Assembly (NCBI GenBank): GCA_013398015.1
Contig: VZRR01005754.1
Coordinates: 434,001 to 498,000, forward strand
Direction: 5' to 3'
From: Oreocharis arfaki
Lineage: Eukaryota > Chordata > Aves > Passeriformes > Paramythiidae
DNA: 64,000 bases
Made by a program: the position numbers and the translations under genes. Positions 48,301 through 58,049 of the stretch are shown piece by piece. Numbering within the stretch: the first letter of the stretch is position 1; every line of letters begins with the position of its first letter. The notes under the pieces were generated by a model that was not told the origin of the DNA, ran no database searches, and saw nothing but the letters and a program-made list of their open reading frames with translations.

Positions 48301-50149
48301 CACATAAATTTCCTGAGTTCACCAAATTATTCAATTCCTTGGATATGATCAGCTAAGAAGGAACTTGTTCTCTTTGAATAAGGTCTATATTAGCTCAGTT
48401 GGTTAGAGCATGATGCTAATAACACCAAGGTTGTGGACTCCATCCCTATACAGGCCATTCACTTCGGAGTTGGACTTATCCTTGTGGATCCCTTCCAACT
48501 CAGAATATTCTGTAACTTCTGTAAGAACGCAGATTAACATGCATTTAAGGAGAAAGCAAAAATATGACTTGAAAGGATGGGTTAAATTTCTAAGTAAACT
48601 GGGAAGTGTTCAGATTGCATCATTTTGTTGCTTTGTTTTTTAGCATGCACAACAAGACCGGGCTCTGACCCAAACAGACAGAAAAATAGATACAGAAGTT
48701 GCGGATCTGAAAACAATGCTCGAATCGCACAAACTTGATAATATTAAATACTTAGCAGGTAAGGAATCTGGTGGTTGTCTCTGATGGTGAAACTGCCAAA
48801 CATTGTTAAATGTTTGGCAAACTCTCAATTGACTGTATTCATAAAGGCCCTGATTAATAAAAGAAAAAAAAACCAAAACAAACTTGAAATAGTCTTAGGC
48901 AAAATTAGCAGCCTTATTTCTGTACTTAACCCAGAAGAAGTTTCCTGTGATTCACAACTTTATTTTGCATGGGCTTATTTCAGGTTTTTGCCCTTCTTTA
49001 TACCGTCAATAATAATATGTGTGAGAAATCTAAAAGACTGCCTGTTAACAAGGACCAAAAAGTTCTTCTGTGCCTCACTTAATTTATGTAAGCAGCCTGC
49101 TGCGTGCCTTACTAGGATTTCTTCATCCATCTAAGGGACATCTCTGTGCAAGAAGGAACATTTCAGCTTTTCTGACTGTTCAAGGCTGCATGTTCTTAAA
49201 ACTTCCATATTTACAGAAGTGCTTGGAGAAAATATTATGTATGTGTGCCTACATTATTGCCCTAGGTAGCTTTACTATTTTGGCATTTTACTACTGAGTG
49301 TGCAGTACTATTAAATGAGGTTTGCAGTAGAAAATTATTCTTCTGATTTAGATTTTCTGATTATTTTTTCACAGTGGGTTTTGTCAAAAGTACAATCACA
49401 TAAGCCTATTCATAGCACTGTATTTCAGACATATCCTTTAGAGACAACCAGTAAAATGGAAAATAAAAGGTGCTTTATTAAAATGTGAGGAAATTCTTTT
49501 CCCTACCATTCCTACTCAAAAACAAGTTGAACTCTACATGGAAGAAAAAAATAATTAAAAATCATTTGCATTGTGTTTGAAGTGCTGCTGTTGCAAACAA
49601 AGGCAAAAATATTTTGTGTATGTATCTTGACATAAAAATTTGTTTTCATTTAAGTAGAAATTTTAAAATTTGAAAACTGTTGAGCCTTTTTTAAATGGCT
49701 TCCATTTATTTGTTTGCTAAATACTTGACTGTGATTTATTAATCCTGTTATTTATTTCGTCGTTTTACATCTGTAACTTGCTATATTGATCTTTTTGGTA
49801 TGGTAAGCAAGTAAGGGTTTCTTTCAGCCTTTTGACAGTTTTCCACCATTCTCCTTTTTTTTTTTTTTCTCTCCTTCTTATTTGTCATTTATATACTCTT
49901 CCTACCTTGAAATGGTTTGTTGTTAATGAAAAAATTTAATTTCTCACATGGGGGTGGGGTGGTCATTGAACTTTTAGTATTGTAGTAAGAGGTGTACCTA
50001 GCTTTCTGAAGAGATGTTTTGAGAGCTATTGATTTAATGTTATGTAATGTCAATATTAATGCCATTTTCCTCCCCATCTTTATTTTCTTTCAGGTTCAGT
50101 ATTTACATGCCTTACTGTAGCACTGGGATTTTATCGTTTATGGATATAA
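36174..50149 (+). CDS. MCUR1: MCUR1, mitochondrial calcium uniporter regulator 1 (nine coding exons)
   Basis: MCUR1 is an inner-membrane coiled-coil protein that binds MCU and supports calcium uptake; roles in respiratory-complex assembly are also reported. Joined exons are 36174-36345, 37416-37529, 38975-39078, 41234-41335, 42044-42085, 43796-43867, 47419-47472, 48644-48758 and 50094-50149. The total of 831 bases gives 276 residues plus TAA. All introns are GT-AG and all phases agree. Residues 1-57 are a low-complexity Ala/Leu/Arg leader, plausibly a mitochondrial targeting region, but 6 are unknown (N run). The conserved DUF1640/CCDC90 core begins near residue 80 (RLYFDTHALVCLLEANG), a predicted coiled coil spans about 130-255, and a C-terminal membrane segment spans about 256-272, ending FYRLWI. 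The start at 36174 has a strong context (GCGGCCATGG). Human MCUR1 is 359 residues, so the N-terminus is short here. The paralogue CCDC90B is excluded by the MCUR1-type ending and YSLNE, HAQQDRALTQ blocks. Confidence 0.95.
36274..36291. other. Assembly gap of 18 N inside MCUR1 exon 1
   Basis: Eighteen unknown bases within a GC-extreme tract. Gaps of this sort are typical where short reads fail in CpG islands. Some of the MCUR1 N-terminus may be missing. Confidence 1.
36346..37415 (+). other. MCUR1: MCUR1 intron 1
   Basis: A GT-AG intron of 1070 bases with donor GTGAGC and acceptor TTTTGTTTTCAG. It contains a CR1 fragment (about 36405-36825) starting some 60 bases after the donor. Nothing else is recognised; frames crossing it are CR1-derived. 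Confidence 0.85.
36405..36825 (+). mobile_element. CR1 LINE 3' fragment in MCUR1 intron 1
   Basis: The order of blocks is that of a CR1 3' end in + orientation: TCCCATGCGGAGCAGCTGCG, GTTTAGCCTGGAGGAAAGGA, ATCGCTCTCTACAACTACTC, TTGGACATTAGGGAGAATTT, GGAATGGGCTGCCCAGGGCG, then GTTGGACTCGATGATCGCAA and GATTCGCAGATTCTG. The insertion sits at the edge of the CpG island. Confidence 0.93.
37416..37529 (+). CDS. MCUR1: MCUR1 coding exon 2
   Basis: Acceptor TTTTGTTTTCAG, donor GTAATT. It completes codon 58 and encodes residues 59-95, a Ser-rich linker then LYFDTHALVCLLEAN, the start of the conserved CCDC90-family core. It ends one base into the codon for Gly96. Confidence 0.95.
38975..39078 (+). CDS. 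MCUR1: MCUR1 coding exon 3
   Basis: Acceptor TTTCACTTAG, donor GTTAGA (weaker than the others). It completes Gly96 and encodes residues 97-130, beginning FTTQQSEVIVSALVKI and ending KDMVTKVQQ. It matches human exon 3 except for conservative changes. Confidence 0.97.
39079..41233 (+). other. MCUR1: MCUR1 intron 3
   Basis: 2155 bases bounded by GTTAGA and TTTTAAAG. No repeat or RNA is recognised. Short frames on the − strand (for example 40136-40451) are unsupported. Confidence 0.8.
41234..41335 (+). CDS. MCUR1: MCUR1 coding exon 4
   Basis: Acceptor TTTTAAAG, donor GTAAAA. It encodes residues 131-164 (34 codons, phase 0 at both ends), containing KKDMIILEKSEFSALRSENE, the most conserved block of the family and the start of the coiled coil. 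Confidence 0.97.
41430..41818 (+). mobile_element. CR1 LINE internal fragment in MCUR1 intron 4
   Basis: A decayed piece of the CR1 reverse-transcriptase end region in + orientation: ACCTTCATTAATGACCTTGT, AAGTCTGCAGATGATCCAAA, ATGAAGCTGAACAAATGGAA, GTCCTGCCCCTGG, GGAAAGCAGCTTGGCAGGAA, CTGGTGGACACCAGGTTGAC. Both the 5' part and the usual 3' end are missing. It fills more than half of intron 4 (41336-42043). Confidence 0.88.
42044..42085 (+). CDS. MCUR1: MCUR1 coding exon 5
   Basis: A 42-base micro-exon with acceptor CTCTTACAG and donor GTAAGA. It encodes residues 165-178, KIKLELQQIKKQVM, inside the coiled coil, and matches the human exon in length. Confidence 0.95.
42086..43795 (+). other. 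MCUR1: MCUR1 intron 5
   Basis: 1710 bases, GT-AG, with no repeat or RNA recognised. Frames at 42424-42674 and 43002-43223 are unsupported. Confidence 0.8.
43796..43867 (+). CDS. MCUR1: MCUR1 coding exon 6
   Basis: Acceptor TTTTTTCCATTAG, donor GTAAGT. It encodes residues 179-202, with KVRADNKLNLNLEKSRVKEL in the coiled coil. Confidence 0.96.
43868..47418 (+). other. MCUR1: MCUR1 intron 6
   Basis: The longest intron, 3551 bases, AT-rich. It holds a small AAGTAAACAGT repeat (45432-45479), a pyrimidine run near 45120-45150 and an A-rich tract near 47350. No CR1, SINE or RNA gene is clear. Frames at 45006-45278 (−), 45559-45810 and 46207-46473 are unsupported. Confidence 0.8.
45432..45479 (+). 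repeat. Short AAGTAAACAGT repeat in intron 6
   Basis: Two adjacent perfect 11-base units (45432-45453) are followed by the variants AAGTTAACAGT and AAGTAAAACG. A very small local expansion. Confidence 0.75.
47419..47472 (+). CDS. MCUR1: MCUR1 coding exon 7
   Basis: Acceptor TTTTCCCCTTCTAG, donor GTAAGA. It encodes residues 203-220, YSLNERKLLEMRTEIVEL. The YSLNE block is MCUR1-type; the paralogue CCDC90B differs here. Confidence 0.96.
48382..48521 (+). mobile_element. tRNA-Ile/CR1-tailed SINE (TguSINE1-like), copy 2
   Basis: The head has an almost intact tRNA-Ile box A (TTAGCTCAGTTGGTTAGAGC), ATGCTAATAACACCAAGGTT and a mutated box B (GGACTCCATCC). It is joined through CATTCACTTCGG to a CR1-like tail (CCCTTCCAACTCAGAATATT, then CTGTAA). 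It lies in MCUR1 intron 7, sense to the gene, about 120 bases before the exon 8 acceptor. Its head is better preserved than in copies 1 and 3. Confidence 0.9.
48644..48758 (+). CDS. MCUR1: MCUR1 coding exon 8
   Basis: Acceptor TTTGTTTTTTAG, donor GTAAGG. It encodes residues 221-258 (from HAQQDRALTQTDRKI to ESHKLDNIKYLA) and ends one base into Gly259. It closes the coiled coil and starts the membrane segment. Confidence 0.97.
48759..50093 (+). other. MCUR1: MCUR1 intron 8
   Basis: 1335 bases, GT-AG, with a T14 run at 49855-49868. No repeat family or RNA is recognised. The overlapping + frames at 48775-49297 are unsupported. Confidence 0.8.
50094..50149 (+). CDS. MCUR1: MCUR1 coding exon 9 (C-terminal)
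   Basis: Acceptor TTTATTTTCTTTCAG. It completes Gly259 and encodes residues 260-276, SVFTCLTVALGFYRLWI, the C-terminal membrane segment, then TAA. The ending is that of MCUR1 in mammals with one conservative change. Confidence 0.97.
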
Positions 50150-51575
50150 CAAAACACGAATTTAAAGGGACTTCCTCATCTGAGTTTCTGAAAAGAAGAA
50201 GTTTTTAATCATTGCCTGGATTTTAGCCCAATCTTGGCTGTTGTATTTATTATTTTATAAAGCAGACTGTGTTGAGAATGTAACCAAAGACGTGCCTAGA
50301 AACAAACTGTGCACATGCCTTGCATAGGTTGAACCTTACCTCTGACAGAAGCACTTCTGCCGTTTCCCTCTGTTCTGAGCTGCAGGGCACCTGCTGCTGC
50401 CAAGTGTCCTGTATAGGCAAAGACTGGCATTCCTGCCAATCGAGTGGGCCCGCATGCTGTAGAGAAAAGCGATGGAATTATGTTGCATTGCCTGCTCAGA
50501 CACGCTGGCCAGACTCAGTTGCATGTATTGGACTGAAATATTGATGATTAGTGTAAAACTGAAGCTACGCATTCTGTGGCTTGGAGGCACTCTTGTATAA
50601 GTGGAGTTTATGCTAACTGAATCATGCTTACTTCCCTCCCTCTAACACTTGTGAGTACAGTTACTATGATCAAATATTTGTTTGGCTATTTTTGTAACAT
50701 AGCTATCAGCTTGTTTTCCAGATGGCTGCCCAATCAGTTGTGTTCATGAACAAGTTCTGTGTAAAGATAGCAGTGTTTGCTGCTAGTTTTGTTTGTAATG
50801 TATTTGTAGAGATTTTTGTGACTAACTTGCCTTTGGTACACATAAGTATCTGATACTCATTCCATATGCTAATTGCTAGCCTTACCACTGTAACTGGAAG
50901 TTTGAAATGCAGTAACATACACTAGTTGTGTTCATTTGTAGTTAGGTGATACAAACTGTCTCAGGTGCTGCCTTCTTGATGCTTCTAGGAAGGAAAGAGA
51001 TTTTAAATGGTGGTTATGAAGCAGTCTCTCAGGCAAGAGAACTGCAGTACCAGCAGTCTTCTGGGGGTTTTATTGTTTAATTTTTAAAAAAATCACCTTG
51101 ATACTTCAAATGTGGAGCTCTAATAGTGATTATAATAACTGAAGCAGTAGTGGACACCTCTAAAAATGTTTAATCCAGTTCTGAACACACTCACTTGAAT
51201 CAGTAAATGCCACTGAAAGCAGTGAAGAAAGATGTCCAGAGTATCCAGGTATCTGTCATTCTTCCACTGATGAAATGATTGCTTCAGCAGCAGAGCTGCC
51301 ATCTGTATTCCTTCAGTTAAGGGAAATTTCCCTTTCCTGCTTGCTCTTAGGAGGGGAGCTCAGTTTATGCACTGGTGATAAATGCTGTTAGAGCACAATA
51401 ATGGCTTTGCTTAATGAAAGTCAAGATTTTTGGCTACTTTGTGCCTGTACTGTAATAACCTTTTTAACATTTTTGTGATTGGAAGTGCCAACTTGGATCA
51501 TGTGCAAGTGCAGAGGAAGAGATGGATGCTTGTAACAATACTATACTGGTCTGAAATAAAGAATTTTGAATATTT
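50150..51575 (+). other. MCUR1: MCUR1 3' untranslated region
   Basis: Runs from the stop codon to just past the AATAAA at 51555-51560, about 1.4 kb. The frames on both strands inside it (50320-50590, 50706-50918, 51120-51302) are unsupported. The exact cleavage site cannot be fixed from sequence alone. Confidence 0.65.
51555..51560 (+). promoter_or_regulatory. MCUR1: Probable MCUR1 polyadenylation signal
   Basis: A canonical AATAAA 1.4 kb after the stop, with ATGATGAGTTTTCATTTT about 25-45 bases further on as a possible downstream element. It is the best candidate in the region. Confidence 0.65.
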
Positions 51576-52462
51576 CATAGAATATGATGAGTTTTCATTT
51601 TAAAAGCAACTTTTTGATTCGAAAATGGTCTCTTTGGTTGAAGGCAAGTCACTGCTCATAGCAAGTCTTTTAAGCTAGGAATTCACAAAGTCAACAGCCC
51701 TTCCAAGACACTGAAGAGGAATAACATAAGGAAAGTTATTGTTGTAGACTAACTTAACAGCCCCTCTAAATTAATGAATTTATACTCAAGAATTCCACTC
51801 TTTTGTTTAAAAATTATTTTCTATGCTAAGTTACAGGATTTGGCACCTTCTCAAATTGCACAAGCAATAGTTCAGTTTTTAGAATGACTTTGCTATTGGT
51901 CTTATCTTCCCAAGGCAGATTGTTCTATATATGTCCATGCAATCAGTACATGTTGGTCTGCAGGCTTGCGCATCTGACAAATAGTTGCTAAAATAACTAT
52001 TTAAGACTAATTTTAAATATAGGGTCTATCCTGCTAAAAACAGATACTGTGCAAATGAATTTCTATTTAGGGCAGGTGGAAGGAGGACGTGAAAGATTAT
52101 AGAGCACCAGCATCTTGGAATTACCGAAGTGTCAGCAAACCAGTACTTCTTGGTGAGTGTTTAAGCAAGGAAGAAAGTTAATGTGTCATTCAGGAAAAAT
52201 ACACTATAAATAAAACATAATAATAATCTCCTAGCCCATAAAGTCTTCAAGTTTTGTGTGAAAGCTTTTTACTCCCAGTCTGTGTGCATAGACACAAAAT
52301 CTCCTTATTTCCTCTTGTCTTTCTCACACTGTCTCATCATATATACCACATGTACTTATTGGCATTCCGAAAGTTACAAAAATCCCTCCATGTATTTCCA
52401 AACACAAATTTGACAGATTTAAACTCAAGGAATGAGTATTTTGATGCAGGTGAGAATATGTT
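51576..52462. other. Intergenic DNA 3' of MCUR1
   Basis: AT-rich with no supportable gene or repeat. The next gene is not reached in this window. Confidence 0.4.
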
Positions 52463-53085
52463 ATAGAATCACAGAATGGTTTGGGTTGGAAGAGACCATA
52501 AAGATCATGTAATTCCAGCCCCCCTGCCATGGACAGGGACACCTTTCATAGACCGGGTTGAGCCTGGCCTTGAACACTGCCCGGGATGGGCACAGCTTCT
52601 CTGGGCAATCTGTTCTGGTGCCTCACCACCCTCACAGTAAAGAACTTCTTACTAATACCGAATCTAAACTGACCCTTTTTGAGTTTGAAGCCATCACCCT
52701 TTGTCCTTTCACTACATGCCTTTGTAAAAAGTCCCTCTCCAACTTTCATGTAGGCCCCCTTCAGGTACTGTAAGGTGCTATAAGGTCTTCCCAGAGCTTT
52801 CCCTTCTCCAGGCTGAACAGGCCCATTTCTCAGCCTGTCTTCATAGGAGGGGTGCTCCAGATCTCCGAGCGTCTTCATGGCCTCTGGGGTTGCTTGAGCA
52901 GGCCTATGTCCATCTTATTTTGGGATCTCAGAGCTGGATGCAGCACTGCAGGTGGGGTCTCACCAGAGCAGAGCAGAGGGGCAGAATCCCCTCCCTCGCC
53001 CTGCTGGCCACAGTGCTTTTGATACAGCCCAGCATAAAATTGGCTTTCTGGTCTGCAAATGCACATCTCTTGAATGTTGAGTGTC
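52463..53085 (-). mobile_element. CR1 LINE, long 3' fragment
   Basis: Read on +, it starts with ATAGAATCACAGAATGGTTT and GGGTTGGAAGAGACCATAAA, the inverted 3' end with its octamer repeat, and passes through CTTCTCTGGGCAATCTGTTC, ACAGTAAAGAACTTCTTACT, CTTTCCCTTCTCCAGGCTGA and GCACTGCAGGTGGGGTCTCA to GATACAGCCCAGCATAAAAT. It is the longest and among the best-preserved CR1 copies here. The − frame at 52546-52878 lies wholly inside it and is not a host gene. Confidence 0.95.
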
Positions 53086-53342
53086 AAATGATTACTAAAA
53101 TCATAAATAAGAACTCTAAGTGGGCAATTCTCCAAATTTGCTTCTGTAAGACTGTTATCATGCTGTATATTGTTTCTAATTGGAATCAGGAGCAATTCTA
53201 AGTGTACAGAGCTGCTTTTCTGACTTTCATTGTTAATTTGCAGAGCTTTGTTGAAAGATACAAGTGAAAAATAAACAAGATTGTTATACCATGAAGCCAC
53301 TTCAGCTGCGAAAATCTGAAGTAGCTCCCCAGTGATTCAGAA

Positions 53343-53472
53343 ATCACAGAATATTTGCAGTTGCAAGGGACCCACAAAGATCATCAAGTCTAACTCTTAG
53401 GTGAATGGTCTGGATGGGGATCAAATCCAAAACCTGGGCATTACTAGCAGCATGCTCTGATCTAATCTCATG
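53343..53472 (-). mobile_element. tRNA-Ile/CR1-tailed SINE (TguSINE1-like), copy 3
   Basis: On + the CR1-like tail comes first (ATCACAGAATATTTGCAGTT, then AAGGGACCCACAAAGATCAT), followed by the junction CTTAGGTGAATGGTC and the inverted tRNA-Ile head (GGGGATCAAATCCAAAACCT, TTACTAGCAGCATGCTCTGA, TCTAATCTCA). It lies about 260 bases beyond the CR1 copy at 52463-53085, in the same orientation. Confidence 0.88.
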
Positions 53473-56400
53473 TATCTGCTCATTTCCTGCATGGCATAAA
53501 AAGAAATAAAAAAGGAATAAAATAAAATTTAAAAATCCAGAAATGTTAGATCTCTCAGGCTCTCTCTCTCTAAGTCAATTTGCAATTTGAAGCTGAGGTC
53601 TAGGCCTCATTTGCTTTCAAGAGAATTCCTTTTCTATTGTGAGCATTTAAGAGTAAGAGTCTGTCTATACTAACACTAGTTGTGCGTTTTTCCTGGGAAT
53701 TTCCTTATTTACATAGCAAAGACGGGATGTTCTTTAAGATTTTCTCTCCAGAGAAGAAAATTGAAAATCATTCCATTTGCTGGAAAACCTAAGTTGCACC
53801 AAAACTTCTTTGTGTTCTGCAGAACAAACTGAGATCCAGAGTTCTTACAAAACTGTATTTACTTGGGATATGTTAGTGGGAGTATCCTGCGTTTGTCTAT
53901 TTTGCTTTCCTTCTTGTTTTCAGTAAAGATCCGTAAGGGAGCAGTCTCCCTTTCACTGGTATGTATTAGACAAATTGTTTGCTTCAAGTATTTTATTGCT
54001 ATTAAATCCCATGCAGTCTAGCCCGTTTTCTATTGGAAGTGTTGCTTGCATCATCCATTTCCCAGAATGTTGTAGAGTTGTACTTGAAACCACAAGCTGA
54101 CAAATGGAAACATATTCTTAATGTAGATACGAAATCTGCTTCAATTTTACTAACCACAAATGTTTTCGTTTACTAGAATAACACTTCTCCTAGTTGTGAA
54201 TGTTCACTTAAATGACCTTTCCAAAAATGGTGAAATCCTAGCTCCAAGCAGCTATTAAAAGTACCTTCAAGATGTTTTGAGTCATACTGCTTTAGTGGAC
54301 TTTTCTCTTCTTACTCTTGTTACCATCTGCACACCTTTCCTGCACAGGAAAACTGGTGAGGTTTTTCATGTGGTTTGGTTTTTTTGGGTTTTTTAATCAG
54401 CAAAGTTAGGTAAATTCCTGTAACTAGTTCTCTTGAACTACTGCAAGATGTGAACAACACTTAGTTTCGCATCTCCTCATTGAGTTTTTAGGAATCAGGT
54501 AAACTACCTTTATCATGATTTCTAAAAATTATTAAAATTCTGAAGGACAATTTACTATTTCACAAAACTGCTATTTAAATTCTCTTTTCAAAGAGTAAGT
54601 ATACAGCAAAATTAATTTTTATTGGTTTAATATATTTGAAAATTATTTGTTAGTTTGATGATGCTTTCTTTTTATTGTTTTTCCTTCATTTTTATGGATC
54701 TAGAATTTAAAGGTTTTTTGTTGTTGGGTGTTGTTTTCTTTTTTTTTTTTTTTTTTTTTAGAATAAAGAGTTCTGTATAAGCAATACATTTCCTTTAGTC
54801 TCTAAATAGAAAGTTCATTTACAATCAAATAAGTGCCTGGAGTTTTGGGGGTCACTTTAATCAGAAACAAATGCATATACCCTTGGAGATAGATGGCCTG
54901 CTGTGTCTTTGTTAGGAAAGCTTCCTTTGGCTTAAAACATATTTTTTACCCTATTGCCAAACATTTTAAAGCAGTAGTGTTGATTCTTTATTTTACACTA
55001 AAGTTCTACGTCAGAGCAGTCCCCCCTTATCCTCAACATGCAGTGTTTTAACTACATAAAGATCACAGAGGAAGATAGCCAGTGTTTGCATAGTGTTCCT
55101 TTGAAATCTGCCTGTTCCAAGGAAGAAGATTTTGGTTTCTTTGGAAGGGTGCCCAGCTGGTATCGAAAACAAAATACTGGAAATGAGTAACAAAATATTG
55201 CAGCAAATATCAACCTTGGGCCAATGTTTATCCCCATAGTGAAGCATGTCAGTGTGGTGTAATATTTCAAATACCCCATGTCTCTGTGGGGTATACGCAC
55301 CCTGTCAAACTCTTAGAAGTTCATTAGGTTCCCCATTGTATTCTGAAGTTATATCAGCTTGATACAAGCCATGAGTAATACTACTCGTGAACAGTCTCTC
55401 CTTGTTGCACGAGTGAAAATGTAGTGAGGGAAAAAAGAAGGGTGGTGTGATGTTTTGATTGTGGTTTGTTTTTTTTCCCTGCGGGGAAGTGGCACATGTT
55501 CTGTGAGAACTTTAAACAGAGCTGTGAGGTACATGAATATAACAGTGGCATATTTATAGCAAGCAGCTGAATTTGGTCAAATCAAGCTTGTATACAGGGC
55601 TCCAGGGTTTGCATCAGAACCGACAGAGACAGTAATAGTTGTCTTGGGAGGGGTTGGGAAGGGAAGCAGGGCAGGTTTCTCAGCATGAAGGGAAAACTCG
55701 GCATTTTTACTGCTTACACTTTAACCTCCAGCATACTTTGGTCTTTCTCCATTGTTAGAAATCTTGTAGTCCCCTTATGCAGGACTGTTGGCAATGCATA
55801 TTACTTCATAGTATAGACACAGTATAGAATAGATAGCTATTAAATGTGTCAGTTTTGATTGTGATTTTGTCCAGAATAATTTGTGTCACTCAAAGTCGTT
55901 CTCCTCTCTTTACCCAGGATCTGTTTTCTTGTGGCAAGGGTATACCACGCTTTATACATTTACAAAGTTCTCCCAGTGATGCAAGAAGTGAATAAATACA
56001 AAGGCCACTTCAGAAGTTCCTTTTAAAGGCTACTTACCACAATGAGATACAGATAGTGGCAGATTTTAAAAATCTCTTATATCGTGTTCAAATAAGTCAG
56101 TTCCATTGCCTTGTGATTTACATGCAGAGTTCCCTTGTGTTCCTCAACTCCAGCTTAGTCAAGGACCTAACCACCTCTGGTCTGAGCTACCAAGCTCTTC
56201 ACTGAGCATTTGAGACCAAATAAAGTGACAGGCGTGAGCCTGTTCAAAAAAAATTACCTCTGCTGGTGCTCTGAAGAGACTGAGCATGCCTAGAGTGGAT
56301 CTTGCATGTGGATTTTATGTTTATGTTCAGTGGGTTTTTTTTGATGTAATTAGTTACCTTGTCTCGTGTTACACTGCACCACCACTCAGAAGGACTGAGC

Positions 56401-57837
56401 TTTGGGAAGCTTTTTGAGAAGTAGCTCAAACTGTGGAAATTAAAGGGGGGTGAAAGTGCAAAACAAGGCTCACACTTCCAAAAGTCCATAGGAAAATTAT
56501 TGCACAGATGTTAGTATTTTTATTCCCTCTAAAAAGGTGCCGTGTTTAAAAATAAACCAAGTTGATTTATTTCTTTAATCCTTCTAGCCACCTTCCAGTC
56601 TCTGCATTGCAGCATGCTCCTCTATGTGAATTGTTTCCTTTTTAATAGTCTGGTTGGGCATACCCAAACTACGGCTCTCAAAAAAAGCTGTGCTAAAATA
56701 TTACTCTCTCTTTTTACTACAGTAAAAATGCATTCGAGACTTCAGCACACTTAACAGCATATTGTCTGCTGAGCTGCTTAAGCAGTTAACATGTCTTGTT
56801 TGCAACAGGGTCCCAGAGTTTGCCCTGAGGTATCAGACCACACCTGACAAGTTATAAATTTGGTGATTCATAAGGTGCAGCTAACTGGGGGGTTGGGAAT
56901 GTCTAAGGAAGCTAATCATGTTTGATAAACAGTGGTAGTCATCAGCTAACAAGGCAAAAATATGCTCACTGTGAAAGGTAAATGTTTAATAGAAACCTCA
57001 TCTTCATTTACTTAAAGGCCAGGTTTTTGAAAGGTATTTGCTTTTTCTGCTGTTACCTAGCAGGAAAAAAGAAAAAAATCTATGGCTCTGTCCTTGGGCA
57101 CTATTACCTCATTTTCCTTTCCTATCTTCAAATTTTCTGTATGTCATTTAATAAATTCTTTTGGATATTTTTAATATGCCATTTGTAATTTCAACACTGT
57201 TTTCAAGCTTTCTTGTCCTTGTCAGGTTGTATAGAGATTTGGAGGAGGCAGGGGTTGTTTTTCAGTGTGTTCTTAATGAGGGATTTAATGTATTTCTTAA
57301 TAGAACAGTATTCAATGCATTGAAATATGACCAAAGGCTCCCTTGCAAGCCTTTACTTGTTGACTGAAGTTAAAGGCTTATTTGTATGGAGGTTTCATAT
57401 CAGCCTTCTGATTGATGCTTGTTTAAGTTTTTGTACAAATTGTATTTCAAGTAGCAATTTAAATATTTTTGTACACTATTATTACATCACCACATGCAGA
57501 AAAACCACAAGACCCTGAGGTACTCAAATATCTTTGAATAAAACAAGCTACTGGATCACATATAAACAGATACAAATATAGGGGGGGGGAAATTGCAAGG
57601 TGCTAGACGTCTGTGTACTGTATAAATATCTAAGATACCAAATAGATAAGACAGTAGCAACAGTGAAAGAAAACATAAGCAAAGCCAGCCTCTTCAGTCC
57701 ATAAATGAAGGTTGAGGCATGCAACTCCTCTTCGCTCTTGGACAAAACCCAGCAATGGAGACAGGCAGCTGTTTAACAACTGCCTTTGCAGCAAGTGTAG
57801 CTGCCTGTTCCTGTAACTGCTGGTAGCACTCTGTTAA
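53473..57837. other. Intergenic DNA, no gene recognised
   Basis: AT-rich DNA with a T21 run at 54739-54759, a G9 run at 57581-57589 and small CT/TC stretches near 53558-53570. Frames on both strands show no family features. No clear CR1 or SINE copy is present. Confidence 0.4.
54739..54759 (+). repeat. T homopolymer, 21 bases
   Basis: Twenty-one T bases followed by AGAATAAAG. On the − strand this is an A21 run, but no retrocopy body is recognised beside it. Confidence 0.9.
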
Positions 57838-58049
57838 CCCAGAAATCTCTTTGCTGTGAAGGTGGCGAGGCACTGGAACAGGTTGCCCAGAAAAGCTGTG
57901 GATGCCCCATCCCCAGAAGTGCTCAAGGCCAGGCTGGATGGGGACCTGAGTAACCTGGTCTAGTGAAAGGTGTCCCTGTCCATGGCAAGGGTGTTGGAAA
58001 CAGATGATCTTTAAGGTCCCTTCAAACCAAACCATTCTGTGATTCTATT
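57838..58049 (+). mobile_element. CR1 LINE 3' fragment
   Basis: A 5'-truncated CR1 in + orientation: GGCGAGGCACTGGAACAGGT, TGGATGCCCCATCCCCAGAA, AAGGCCAGGCTGGATGGGGA, GGTGTCCCTGTCCATGGCAA, ending with AACCATTCTGTGATTCTATT, the terminal octamer repeat. About 210 bases, fairly well preserved. Confidence 0.95.

Noticed and set aside
36174..50149. Assignment of the coiled-coil gene to the paralogue CCDC90B
   Set aside because: Exon 7 (YSLNE), exon 8 (HAQQDRALTQ) and the C-terminus (FYRLWI) are MCUR1-type, and RNF182 is its known neighbour.
52546..52878. 110-codon frame on − with GKFRF-like and FFT-RV-like motifs
   Set aside because: It lies wholly within the inverted CR1 fragment and is typical of translated CR1 3' ends.
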